Assembly (NCBI RefSeq): GCF_001583495.1
Contig: NZ_LQAQ01000032.1
Span: forward strand, 62,001-126,000
Source of the DNA: Flammeovirga sp. SJP92
GTDB lineage: Bacteria; Bacteroidota; Bacteroidia; Cytophagales; Flammeovirgaceae
Length of the DNA: 64,000 nucleotides
Direction: 5' to 3'
The notes under the pieces are model-generated. The model saw only the letters and a list, made by a program, of their open reading frames with translations. It did not search any database and was not told the origin of the DNA. Position numbers and translations under genes: made by a program. Shown one piece after another: positions 25,956-33,835 of the stretch (positions are counted from its first letter, which is position 1; each line of letters begins with the position of its first letter).

Positions 25956-26608
25956 TATTTCAAGATGGTTTTAATTTGTTCTAGCTTGGAGTATAATTTT
26001 TTAAAATGAGCCAATAACTCTTGATCTTTTCCTTCTTGCATTAATTCTGGTGTAAATAAGGCACTCCCTCCCATACCCACACCATAAACTCCCAATTTGA
26101 AATATTCAAATAAGTTATCCTGATTGATACCACCCATTGGTAAAAGTGGAATCTCATTCAGTGGACCTCTGACGTCTTTGATATATTGAGGGCCTAATTG
26201 AGAACAAGGAAATACTTTTACTGCTTTAGCTCCCAATTGCCATGCTTTGTAGATTTCAGAAGGTGTAAAGGCACCTGGAAAAATGGGTGTATTACTTGTT
26301 TTGCACTTTTCAAACAATTCTTCATTCAAAATTGGCGTCACAATAAAGTTGGCTCCTGCATGTAATGCTTTTTGCAATTCTTGTACGGAACAAACGGTAC
26401 CTGCACCGATATTCAAGTTCGGGAAATTTTGAATCGCATTATGAATCAACACTTCTGCTTTAGGGGTATTCATTGTAATTTCTAAAGTGGTAAAACCAGC
26501 TTCTTCATACAATGGAAGTATCCTTTTCAGTGTTTCCCAATCTACTCCACGCAACACGCCCATAACCGGTGCACGTTCAAAAGCACTTGAAGAAAATGTA
26601 TCTATCAT
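25955..26608 (-). CDS. KDPG-aldolase family, DgoA-like (2-dehydro-3-deoxy-6-phosphogalactonate aldolase)
   Basis: 217 residues, full-length class I aldolase. VMGVLRGV strand, LEITMNTP with Glu 43, IGAGTV, IVTPILNEEL, FPGAFTPSE, and the Schiff-base Lys 131 in AVKVFPC. The Arg of E. coli Eda (LEVTLRT) is Asn 47 here, as in DgoA (VEIPLNSP), and VFPCSQLGPQYIK mirrors the DgoA SSAFGPQYIK motif. I therefore favour KDPGal or a related 2-keto-3-deoxy sugar acid over KDPG itself. Cytoplasmic enzyme of a sugar-acid or algal-galactan pathway. It lies between two DinB-like genes with gaps of 2 nt and an overlap of 1 nt. No kinase or dehydrogenase partner is nearby. Confidence 0.82.
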   Translation of the reverse strand: MIDTFSSSAFERAPVMGVLRGVDWETLKRILPLYEEAGFTTLEITMNTPKAEVLIHNAIQNFPNLNIGAGTVCSVQELQKALHAGANFIVTPILNEELFEKCKTSNTPIFPGAFTPSEIYKAWQLGAKAVKVFPCSQLGPQYIKDVRGPLNEIPLLPMGGINQDNLFEYFKLGVYGVGMGGSALFTPELMQEGKDQELLAHFKKLYSKLEQIKTILK

Positions 26609-26610
26609 TT

Positions 26611-27141
26611 TTATTTTGATGCTAAAAGTGGGAAATACCTTTCTTTAATGACATCCATATGGTGCAATTGATGCCCTGCAATTGTAAATCCTAATGCCAA
26701 TGCAGAGATTTTAACACCGTTCGCAGACCCTGCCTGCAACAACATCTCGTCTGTAAAACTCTTGAACATTGCTATTGTGCTAACTCGAATGATTTGAAAT
26801 TCATTGATCATATCATCCAATTCTCTATGGTTGGCCATACTTGCTACTACATAATCATCTTCTTCAAAGCCTGGCAGGTTCGTTTTATCCTCTCTCGCTA
26901 TTGTCAACGCTCTATAGGCCAATATCCTCTCAGTGTCAATCATATGCTGCAACAGTTCGTGAGTGGTCCACTTGTTAGGAGCATATACGTCCATTTTAAG
27001 CGCTTTTAAATCCGCAACAAATTCTGCATCAATAGTTACAATAGTTTCAGACAGTGCGTCTATGACTGATAATTTGTCATCTACTTTATTAATATACCTA
27101 TCAAAAAAATCAGGCATAAATGGGAGATCTTTCTTCTTCAT
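26611..27141 (-). CDS. DinB-superfamily protein
   Basis: 176 residues, DinB_2-like. KWTTHELLQHMIDTERILAY carries the first metal His and the typical second helix; ALTIAREDKTNLPGFEEDDY and MANHRELDDMINEF follow; HQLHHMDVIKERYFPLL gives the other His residues. First gene of the operon, 2 nt before the aldolase. The two DinB proteins are not close to each other in sequence, so this is not a simple tandem duplication. Confidence 0.82.
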   Translation of the reverse strand: MKKKDLPFMPDFFDRYINKVDDKLSVIDALSETIVTIDAEFVADLKALKMDVYAPNKWTTHELLQHMIDTERILAYRALTIAREDKTNLPGFEEDDYVVASMANHRELDDMINEFQIIRVSTIAMFKSFTDEMLLQAGSANGVKISALALGFTIAGHQLHHMDVIKERYFPLLASK

Positions 27142-27361
27142 AAAAAATATATTCGGTTATAATGACTCCTGAAAGAGCGTTAAAAATCTAAATTTCACCT
27201 TCAGCAGTCTCTAATTTAATGAAATCTTTTAATAATAAAGGTTCAAATCACTTTCTTAGTTCTGCAAGCATCATTTTTCAAGATTCAAGTGAAGTAAGAT
27301 CAGCGATTAAATTGAAATATTAGTATCTTCAGTCTCAAATTTGACCTTAAAAAAATTATAT

Positions 27362-28192
27362 ATGAAAAACCTTATCACTCCTCAACAATTATATGATCAG
27401 CTAGAAGATCAAAACCTTATACTACTTGATGGAAGTCAAGATGGAAAAGCAGCTGGTTTAGCTACTGAATATCCTGATTTGATGATTGATGGAGCACGAA
27501 TCTTTGATATTAAGAATGTTTTTAGTGATACTTCAAGTGGTTTGCCAAATACATTTCCTACTCCAGAGCATTTTGAAAAGGAATGTCAGAACTTGGGAAT
27601 CAATAAAAATAGCTTCATTGTAGTTTATGATAACATTGGTCTTTTTTCAAGCCCAAGGGTTTGGTGGATGTTTAAGGCCATGGGGCATGAAAACATTAAA
27701 GTATTAAATGGAGGGTTACCTGCATGGTTGAAAAGTGGTTTTGACACGGTAAAAAAGGACAAAGAACAACAATTTGAGAAAGGAGATTTTAAGGCAAAGC
27801 TGAAACCTGAGAGCGTAAGATCTATGCAGGAAGTCTTGGAAAATATTACTTCTGAAAAAGAAATAGTAGTGGATGCAAGAGGGAAGCAACGTTTTGATGG
27901 AACAGTTGAAGAACCAAGACCAGGTATGAAAAGTGGTCACATTCCAAATGCTGTAAATGTACCTTTCAAAGAATTATTGAAAGAGGGTGAACTAAAAAGT
28001 GAAGTAGAACTGAAAGCAATTTTTGAAGAAAGTGTTCCAAAGGGTAAAAATCTAATATTCAGCTGTGGATCAGGAATCACAGCATGTATTGTTCACTTGG
28101 CGGCCTCCGAAATTTCAGATGTTTCAATGTCAATCTATGATGGGTCTTGGTCTGAATGGGGAAAATCAGAACATCCCATAGTCAAAAGCTAA
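27362..28192 (+). CDS. Two-domain sulfurtransferase (rhodanese / 3-mercaptopyruvate sulfurtransferase type)
   Basis: 276 residues from ATG 27362; an upstream TTG at 27341 is unlikely. Two rhodanese domains: the inactive N-terminal one (about 5-130, with FIVVYDN, SSPRVWWMFKAMGHENI and VLNGGLPAW) and the catalytic one (about 150-276) with VVDARGKQRFDG, GHIPNAVNVPF and the active loop FSCGSGITAC, Cys 235. The CGSG loop is the MST type (SseA-like) rather than CRKGVT of thiosulfate-specific enzymes. No signal peptide, so cytoplasmic. A CPBP protease gene follows after 42 nt on the same strand. Confidence 0.88.
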   Translation: MKNLITPQQLYDQLEDQNLILLDGSQDGKAAGLATEYPDLMIDGARIFDIKNVFSDTSSGLPNTFPTPEHFEKECQNLGINKNSFIVVYDNIGLFSSPRVWWMFKAMGHENIKVLNGGLPAWLKSGFDTVKKDKEQQFEKGDFKAKLKPESVRSMQEVLENITSEKEIVVDARGKQRFDGTVEEPRPGMKSGHIPNAVNVPFKELLKEGELKSEVELKAIFEESVPKGKNLIFSCGSGITACIVHLAASEISDVSMSIYDGSWSEWGKSEHPIVKS

Positions 28193-28234
28193 AATCACTG
28201 CTATACTTTTTTGGATCTTTCAAAGGATTTTTTC

Positions 28235-29170
28235 ATGAAACAACTAATTACTTACTTCAAGGATTTTCATCAAAACCTCTACAGCCCCATCACATTAATT
28301 TTAATCGGTATTTGGGCCGTTCTTTTGCTTGGTTTTAATTATCATTTTGATTTTGAAGATTCCTATATTGATACCATCCAACCATTTGCATTAAAAGGGG
28401 TTGCCTTTTTTTGCTATCATATGACGGGATATTTGGGCGTGCTCATTATTATACACTTTACCTCTGAGCGAAAAGTACTCTCGCAAAACAAAGAATTTTG
28501 GATCAAGCTCACGCTTATTTTTATGGTATTGGCGGCTTCCAGAAGTTTCCTATTTCATCATTACATTGTTGCAGATCTAGAGGGGTATGTCAAGTTGTAT
28601 TTCTTTAAAGTATTGTCAAAAGCTCGAAAAGTGACTATCATTTTCACAGGGGCTATTCTACTTTATTTTATGTACGACAGGAAAGAACTGTCAAATTTTT
28701 ATGGTCTTGATTTAAGGGCCAAAAACTTAAAGCCTTATTTAATTCTTCTTCTTTTGATCTCTCCTTTTATCATAGGAGCATCATTTACGGCTTCATTCCA
28801 AAAGTTCTATCCTTTTGTAAAGTACGCCCGACCTGAAGTGATGGCCATTACATTCCAACTTCCCAAGGCTCTTTTTATTGGCTTATTTGAATTGGTTTAT
28901 GCTTTAGAATTTTTCGGAGTAGAGCTTTTCTTTAGAGGGGTACTAATTTTTGGATTAGTCAAATATTTGGGGAAAGATGTGGTCATTCCAATGGCTATTA
29001 CCTACGCTGTATTTCACTTTGGAAAACCGCTTGGTGAATCCATCAGCTCCATTTTCGGTGGCTATATTCTTGGGGTGATTGCTTACTATTCCAAAAACCT
29101 TTGGGGAGGCATTATTATCCATATTGGAATTGCCTTGTTAATGGAGTTTTTTGCTTATATACAATTATAA
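28235..29170 (+). CDS. CPBP-family intramembrane protease-like protein
   Basis: 311 residues from ATG 28235. About eight membrane helices. The C-terminal third carries the CPBP (Rce1-like) motifs: VELFFRG (Glu 230, Arg 234), YAVFHFGKP (His 261) and IIIHIGIAL (His 296). The family usually has EExxxR; here the first Glu is Val, so activity must rely on the second Glu or may be reduced. Probably an integral inner-membrane protein that cleaves or processes other membrane proteins; substrate unknown. Probably cotranscribed with the upstream sulfurtransferase and ended by the terminator at 29182-29215. Confidence 0.8.
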   Translation: MKQLITYFKDFHQNLYSPITLILIGIWAVLLLGFNYHFDFEDSYIDTIQPFALKGVAFFCYHMTGYLGVLIIIHFTSERKVLSQNKEFWIKLTLIFMVLAASRSFLFHHYIVADLEGYVKLYFFKVLSKARKVTIIFTGAILLYFMYDRKELSNFYGLDLRAKNLKPYLILLLLISPFIIGASFTASFQKFYPFVKYARPEVMAITFQLPKALFIGLFELVYALEFFGVELFFRGVLIFGLVKYLGKDVVIPMAITYAVFHFGKPLGESISSIFGGYILGVIAYYSKNLWGGIIIHIGIALLMEFFAYIQL

Positions 29171-29181
29171 ACTGACAAAAA

Positions 29182-29215
29182 AATATACCCATGATTGGCG
29201 CGTCATGGGTATATT
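29182..29215 (+). terminator. Terminator between convergent genes
   Basis: Perfect 13-bp arms AATATACCCATGA (29182-29194) and TCATGGGTATATT (29203-29215) with an 8-nt loop, 12 nt after the CPBP stop and 10 nt from the stop of the converging gene at 29225. Likely serves both. Confidence 0.88.
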
Positions 29216-29224
29216 CTTTAGAGA

Positions 29225-29602
29225 TTAGTCGTTGGAGATGACTTGTACTCGAATGATTTCGTCATCAATCTCAACTGTAAATCTTGTAAATTCTAGAGAT
29301 AACTCTTCACAAACCGTTTCTTCTAATTCGGATTTGCTTTCCATTGTGACCTCATAACCTCTGTCTATTTCTCTTTTTATGGCTGCAGAACCCACCTTAT
29401 TCTCCCAATATTCAATAACAGAAGCAATATAAGCTAGATTTGGTATATCAGACATTTGCTCGAAGATTTCATCTTCTTCATCATCTGTTTCTGCTTCAGC
29501 AAGGTCCATTAGTAAGTCGTAGTGATCTTCATGTAATAAAAATTCATGATTGACCACTTGATCGTTGCTGTTTAGATTTCTTAGTTTCTCTAAAGTTGAC
29601 AT
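29225..29602 (-). CDS. Acidic protein of unknown function
   Basis: 125 residues, very acidic (AEAETDDEEDEIFEQM, LEETVCEELSLEF), no signal peptide. Mostly helical, ending in a short beta hairpin (FTRFTVEIDDEIIRVQVI). I do not recognise the family. It stands alone, converging on the CPBP gene and 110 nt from the GNAT gene upstream. It is a credible gene because its frame is long, codon use is like its neighbours and a shared terminator follows. Confidence 0.65.
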   Translation of the reverse strand: MSTLEKLRNLNSNDQVVNHEFLLHEDHYDLLMDLAEAETDDEEDEIFEQMSDIPNLAYIASVIEYWENKVGSAAIKREIDRGYEVTMESKSELEETVCEELSLEFTRFTVEIDDEIIRVQVISND

Positions 29603-29711
29603 ATCTTATATCAGTTTATTCGCAAGCCAAGTTAATAAAAAAAAATTGAGTTAGTTTTAACCTAATATTAAGTGGCCAACCTTTTTTGATGAAAATGATA
29701 AATATAGGGCA

Positions 29712-30251
29712 TTAGCTTACATTTAAAGTCATAGAGGTAGAGCCAAAGGACGCGTTATCGATTCTAAACATATCTTCGATTTTACCAATTTCTACAAACC
29801 CTTTTTTGAGATAAAGATTGATGGCTTTTTGGTTGCAAGTCATCACTTGTAAATCCAGCCAATTGATCTGTTCTTCTTCATCACAATAATGTATGACATA
29901 TTCAAGCATCTGCAAACCAACTCCCAATCTTCTGTGACTGCTGTCTACTCCCATGCCTAAAAGCACTCTATGAGAAGAGTTCTGATCTGGATAAGAACGT
30001 ATGTCTATGTGACCAATAATTTGGCCTTGTTCATTTTTGGCAAGCCATAATTTTCGCCACCCTGGTTCACCATAATTTCTAATTAAACCTACTTTGAACT
30101 TTTCCCTAAGCTGTGTTTCACCTATTCCGTGTTTCCTCGACATAGGCTGGAATAAAGCTTCTCCGTCTTTGCCATTTTCTGATAAATGTAAAGTAAGGTA
30201 CTGGATAAAATCATCAAGTTCCTCTTCTTTAAATTCATGAATTGAAGTCAT
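29712..30251 (-). CDS. GNAT-family N-acetyltransferase
   Basis: 179 residues. GNAT core: IGHIDIRSYP strand, the acetyl-CoA loop region HRVLLGMGVDSSHRRLGVGL (RxxGxG/A type, with RRLGVG) followed by QMLEYVIHYC, then INWLDLQVMTCNQKAINLY and KKGFVEIGKIEDMF, the C-terminal strand. Cytoplasmic; substrate not predictable. It lies 40 nt downstream of the LysR gene on the same strand and could be cotranscribed with it. Confidence 0.85.
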   Translation of the reverse strand: MTSIHEFKEEELDDFIQYLTLHLSENGKDGEALFQPMSRKHGIGETQLREKFKVGLIRNYGEPGWRKLWLAKNEQGQIIGHIDIRSYPDQNSSHRVLLGMGVDSSHRRLGVGLQMLEYVIHYCDEEEQINWLDLQVMTCNQKAINLYLKKGFVEIGKIEDMFRIDNASFGSTSMTLNVS

Positions 30252-30291
30252 AATTAATGTAGTTTTAGTTTTTGTAAAGTTAGTACTAAAA

Positions 30292-31212
30292 CTAGATTTC
30301 TTTTAGTGCCCAGGAGAAATATTTTTGTCCAATTTCTTCTTTATGCTCCTCAATATAATCCAAAAGAGCCTGATGTGCTGGTGTTAACTTTTTACCTCTA
30401 TTGTAGATGATATGCCATTTCGATTCTATGGGCAACCCTTTTAAATGATAAAACTTTACGCTTTCACTTTCTAGAAAGAGTTTGGAACCAATGAGTGGCA
30501 CAATAGAGAAACCAATACCTGCATTTATGGCCTGTTTCACCGCCTCATTAGAGACTAATTCCATTGATTTTTTTACATTAACATTGTTTTCTTTGAGATA
30601 ATCCTGCATAGCATTTCGAGTAGCTGATCCCTCTTCTCTAAAAAGTAATGTTACTTTTTCTAAGTCTTTTGGTCTTCGAATTTTCACATTACTAAAACTA
30701 CTTCCAATTAAAAACAATCTGTTTTCAATTAACTCTACAGTGTTCACTTTTAAATCAGGAGGAAGAACGGAAACTAATGAAAAATCACTTTCATTATTCG
30801 CTAACCCTTCTATTACTTTTACCTTATTGGACACGTCTATCTTAATCTCAACGCTAGGATATTTGTCCATAAAATCTTTCAAATAATAGGGAATTACATA
30901 CTTACCAGTGGAGACTACAGAAATTTTTATACTTCCTGAAACCAAACCTTTGTATTGGTCTACTGTGTATTTTATGCCCTCTGCTTCTTCTAATATTTTT
31001 TTACTTCTTTCAACAATTTCCTTTCCGAAATTAGTGATATAAAGTTGCCTTCCGATAACCTCAGTAAGGGGCAATTCAAACTGATCTTGTAGTTTTTTAA
31101 GCTGTAATGATACCGCTGGCTGGGTCAAATAAAGCTCTTCTGATGCCTTCGTAATGCTTTGGTGTTCAGCAATTTTAAGGAGTACTTTTAGTTGGTGTAA
31201 AGTGAAATTCAT
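30292..31212 (-). CDS. LysR-family regulator next to a bicarbonate transporter
   Basis: 306 residues from ATG 31212 (a TTG two codons upstream is less likely). The N-terminal winged HTH reads LHQLKVLLKIAEHQSITKAS and ELYLTQPAVSLQLKKLQ, similar to RbcR/CbbR/CmpR regulators. The effector domain (about 90-300) starts GSIKISVVSTGKYVIPYYL. It is divergent from the small-protein/SbtA pair with 91 nt between starts. That spacer contains LysR-type dyads (31223-31261). I infer it controls sbtA in response to inorganic carbon status, as CmpR/CcmR do in cyanobacteria; the effector is unknown. Confidence 0.87.
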   Translation of the reverse strand: MNFTLHQLKVLLKIAEHQSITKASEELYLTQPAVSLQLKKLQDQFELPLTEVIGRQLYITNFGKEIVERSKKILEEAEGIKYTVDQYKGLVSGSIKISVVSTGKYVIPYYLKDFMDKYPSVEIKIDVSNKVKVIEGLANNESDFSLVSVLPPDLKVNTVELIENRLFLIGSSFSNVKIRRPKDLEKVTLLFREEGSATRNAMQDYLKENNVNVKKSMELVSNEAVKQAINAGIGFSIVPLIGSKLFLESESVKFYHLKGLPIESKWHIIYNRGKKLTPAHQALLDYIEEHKEEIGQKYFSWALKEI

Positions 31213-31222
31213 AAACAATTAC

Positions 31223-31261
31223 TTATATTTTTCATAAATATATTAAATAAAAACTTATGAA
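31223..31261. promoter_or_regulatory. Candidate LysR operator
   Basis: TTAT-N7-ATAA (31223-31237), which fits the LysR T-N11-A pattern, and an overlapping longer dyad TTCATAA-N17-TTATGAA (31231-31237 and 31255-31261). It lies between the divergent starts, close to the LysR gene, as expected for autoregulation plus activation of the transporter. Confidence 0.5.
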
Positions 31262-31271
31262 TTTTAATCTG

Positions 31272-31279
31272 TAGGTTTG
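31272..31279 (+). promoter_or_regulatory. Bacteroidetes -7 box (TAGGTTTG) for the SbtA operon
   Basis: TAGGTTTG matches TAnnTTTG exactly and lies 24 nt before the ATG at 31304 and 10 nt after the LysR-type dyad. No good -33 TTTG is present, which is usual for an activator-dependent promoter. Confidence 0.55.
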
Positions 31280-31303
31280 TGTCAACAATAAAACATAAAT
31301 ACT

Positions 31304-31672
31304 ATGACTAAGAGTACAAGAAACACAACGACAGATTTGCAAACAAAAGACGTAACAAGTCTTGCAACAAGAACTGCTCAAGATGAGCTAACCATTCACA
31401 TCAAGTCTACAATGAAGCATGAGAATGTATCAGCTTCTAGTAACGGCCGGAAAGCCATTGATCCTTCCCAGCTTCTTTCAGTATTGCAAGAAACACTGAA
31501 TGAGAAAGGTGAAAACCAAATTGTAACAGATCATCTGATTGGTTCTAACGAAGTGGAATTTCAGAAAGGGAAACTTTCGTATTCCACATTACACAGCTTT
31601 TTACTCAAAGCAGAACAGATGGGTAAAAAGGTGACATATGAAAAAGTTTACACAGTAAAAATTTCTGATTAA
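31304..31672 (+). CDS. Small soluble protein of unknown function, first in SbtA operon
   Basis: 122 residues, no signal peptide or membrane segment. The Thr/Ser-rich first 45 residues look disordered; the rest (PSQLLSVLQETLNEKG to TYEKVYTVKISD) appears mixed alpha/beta. It does not show the PII-like features of SbtB, the usual partner of SbtA. Its stop lies 8 nt before sbtA and it follows a promoter box and LysR dyad, so it is expressed with the transporter. By position it may regulate or accompany SbtA, but this is inference; I do not recognise the family. Confidence 0.7.
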   Translation: MTKSTRNTTTDLQTKDVTSLATRTAQDELTIHIKSTMKHENVSASSNGRKAIDPSQLLSVLQETLNEKGENQIVTDHLIGSNEVEFQKGKLSYSTLHSFLLKAEQMGKKVTYEKVYTVKISD

Positions 31673-31680
31673 CATCTAAT

Positions 31681-32643
31681 ATGGACATTCAAGTACTTAT
31701 AGAAAACGTAACAAATCCCGCACTTCTTTTTTTCGTTCTTGGCATTATCGCTGTACAAATCAAAAGTGACCTAGAGATTCCAGAGAACAGTTCCAAATTT
31801 ATATCCATTTACCTTTTACTCTCCATAGGTTTCAAAGGTGGGCAAGAACTTTCTCATAGTGGTATGAATCTGGAAATTCTATCGAGCATTTTCTTAGGAT
31901 TATTTCTAGCCATCACTATCCCAATTTCCTCCTTCTTGATTCTGAAACGAAAAATGAGTATTGCAAATGCAGGAGCAATTGCTGCATCTTATGGTTCTGT
32001 GAGTGCTGTCACTTTTGTCACTGCCACTTCATTTCTAGAATTTGAATCGATTAATTTTAATGGACACATGATTGCGGTTATGGCCATTATGGAAGCCCCT
32101 GCAATTGTGATGGGGGTAATGTTGATCAATTACTACAAAAAAGGAAATAGTAACGATAAATCAGGTATTTCGAAATTATTATGGCACTCGGTAACTAACG
32201 GAAGTGTAATATTAATATTTGGTAGTTTACTGATCGGTTTTACGGTATCAGCTGAACATGCAGAAGGAATCAAACCATTTACCACAGACATATTTAAAGG
32301 TTTTTTAGCCATATTCCTGCTAGACATGGGCATCACGAGTGGTAAACAATTATCACTGTTGGTGAGCAAAGGGCTTTCACCCTTCCTTTTCTCTTCCATT
32401 ATGCCTTTTGTCAACGGATTAATAGCACTTTTAATCAGTCAGCAAATCACTGACAACCCTGGTAATCAATTACTATTTGCAATCCTAGGTGCAAGTGCAT
32501 CGTACATTGCAGTTCCTGCCGCAATGAAACAGATTGTACCCGACGCCAATCCAAGTTTATACCTCCCTATGGCACTGGGCATTACTTTCCCTATCAATGT
32601 CATAGTCGGTATTCCCTTCTATTACACCTTAATAAATATGTAA
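31681..32643 (+). CDS. sbtA: SbtA-type sodium-dependent bicarbonate transporter
   Basis: 320 residues, about ten membrane helices in two halves (SbtA family, former DUF897). Family segments: NPALLFFVLGIIAVQIKSDL at the N-terminus, FISIYLLLSIGFKGG, GAIAASYGSVSAVTFVTATS in the first half and FLLDMGITSGKQL plus AILGASASYIAVPAAMKQI in the second. It imports bicarbonate with Na+ across the inner membrane. In a heterotroph it would feed carboxylases and fatty-acid or anaplerotic metabolism. Operon with the small gene upstream, divergent from a LysR regulator, ended by the strong terminator at 32712. Confidence 0.9.
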   Translation: MDIQVLIENVTNPALLFFVLGIIAVQIKSDLEIPENSSKFISIYLLLSIGFKGGQELSHSGMNLEILSSIFLGLFLAITIPISSFLILKRKMSIANAGAIAASYGSVSAVTFVTATSFLEFESINFNGHMIAVMAIMEAPAIVMGVMLINYYKKGNSNDKSGISKLLWHSVTNGSVILIFGSLLIGFTVSAEHAEGIKPFTTDIFKGFLAIFLLDMGITSGKQLSLLVSKGLSPFLFSSIMPFVNGLIALLISQQITDNPGNQLLFAILGASASYIAVPAAMKQIVPDANPSLYLPMALGITFPINVIVGIPFYYTLINM

Positions 32644-32711
32644 AGATATTAGGATTCAGTAGTCAAAGTAAGTTAACTCAATTTAGCATGAAGAAGCATT
32701 AACGCACCATT

Positions 32712-32749
32712 CACCCCGCAGATTTTATAGGCGGGGTGTTTTATTTTTT
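32712..32749 (+). terminator. Terminator of the SbtA operon
   Basis: CACCCCGC (32712-32719) and GCGGGGTG (32731-32738) arms, followed by TTTTATTTTTT. Confidence 0.9.
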
Positions 32750-32756
32750 ATAATTA

Positions 32757-33212
32757 TCAAGAGATCCCTGTATTCACTTTTTCAATAAGTATCCATTGAT
32801 AAAGTACCCAGATGTATTTGGATTCCCACCCTGCTCCATATTCTTTAGCCGCTTCAGCTTCATGGATGGTATTAATAAAAAATGGATGACTGCCATCAAA
32901 TTCTAACAAATAAATTAAAGTATAACCTTGATGGAGTAATCCCATAACATCTCCTTTCGTTTCTAAAGACAATATATCAGTTGAGTAAGGTTGAAATGGC
33001 AATATTTCCTCCTTTATTTCTACAGAAGTAGCGTTTAAGTTTGAAACCACTGCAATCGAAACCTCATCATTATCCATATATTCTAAGATATAACTGATGT
33101 AGTTTTTCCCAACTTGATTTAAAATAGTTTTGGGAGCTATGGTATAAAAAGTGATGGTTTGTAGTATCATCAAACACAGTATGATAAAGATAAGTTGCTT
33201 AAGAAGTTTCAT
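32757..33212 (-). CDS. Membrane-anchored protein of unknown function
   Basis: 151 residues. One N-terminal membrane helix (LIFIILCLMILQTITFYTIA) without a clear signal cleavage site, then a domain with IAVVSNLNATSVEIKEEILP, GLLHQGYTLIYLLEFDGSH and KYIWVLYQWILIEKV. Probably inner-membrane anchored with the domain outside. I do not recognise the family. It converges on sbtA and uses its own upstream region, whose promoter is not obvious. Confidence 0.65.
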   Translation of the reverse strand: MKLLKQLIFIILCLMILQTITFYTIAPKTILNQVGKNYISYILEYMDNDEVSIAVVSNLNATSVEIKEEILPFQPYSTDILSLETKGDVMGLLHQGYTLIYLLEFDGSHPFFINTIHEAEAAKEYGAGWESKYIWVLYQWILIEKVNTGIS

Positions 33213-33551
33213 TATAATTTGTTTTTGATCCGTTAATTTAATGAATATAATCTAAGTACATTTAAGCAAATTGTAAACTAAGTTTTCATTAACTTTCAAT
33301 CAATATTTTACAAGCTTTTTATGATCTACTTCCAAGCTTCTTCTTTCTTCATTTTTCCATTGATGAAAAACGAAGCAAAAATTCAAGGCTTAGAAGTCAA
33401 AAGCTAAATTTCATTCCACTCGCCTTAATGATTTTAAACTCGCTTTGCTCAAACAAGAAAATCATTTTTTAACGGCTCAATTCATGAAATTCTTAACGCT
33501 TTTCCCTTCAATGCCAGGGGAAGTACTACCAAACTAAAATGGTAGAAAGTT

Positions 33552-33589
33552 CACTGGCGCGAATGTTAAGCGTCAGTGTCATTCGTGCC
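33552..33589. repeat. Two overlapping, mutually exclusive hairpins
   Basis: CACTGGCGC (33552-33560) can pair with GCGTCAGTG (33570-33578), and GGCGCGAATG (33556-33565) can pair with CATTCGTGCC (33580-33589), each with one mismatch. The stems share bases, so only one can form at a time. Its relatively high GC content stands out from the AT-rich surroundings. Confidence 0.6.
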
Positions 33590-33681
33590 CTACAGATCAT
33601 TAGAAATCTCCTGATTTCTAAATGTCAAAAATATTTGAAAATTTAGTTGACAATGTACTAAGTACTGTGACAAAAGAAAAA

Positions 33682-33722
33682 GAAGATTGCTACAATGAAC
33701 AATCTCCTTTTATTATTTTTTA
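33682..33722 (-). terminator. Terminator of the BNR-repeat gene
   Basis: GGAGATTG and CAATCTTC arms on the minus strand followed by TTTTTCTTTT, about 115 nt beyond the stop at 33836. Confidence 0.65.
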
Positions 33723-33835
33723 GTAAAGCAAACTATTTCGAAATTATCACCTCCTTTCAAGTATCTCTTGATTTCTAAATACTACAAGTGGTCGATAACT
33801 TCGTTTACAATGTATAAAATATATCAATTGAACAT

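Larger units (their letters stand above)
33213..33835. other. Hairpin-rich intergenic region
   Basis: About 620 bases without a gene. The part from 33340 to 33600 looks like a dispersed intergenic repeat of the kind seen in Cytophagales genomes (recalled pattern, not verified). It contains two mutually exclusive stems at 33552-33589. A terminator hairpin at 33682-33722 closes the gene at 33836. Confidence 0.5.

Noticed and set aside
31304-31672. SbtB (PII-like) partner of SbtA
   Set aside because: Right size and place, but no PII T-loop or strand pattern is visible and the N-terminus is a Thr/Ser-rich tail.
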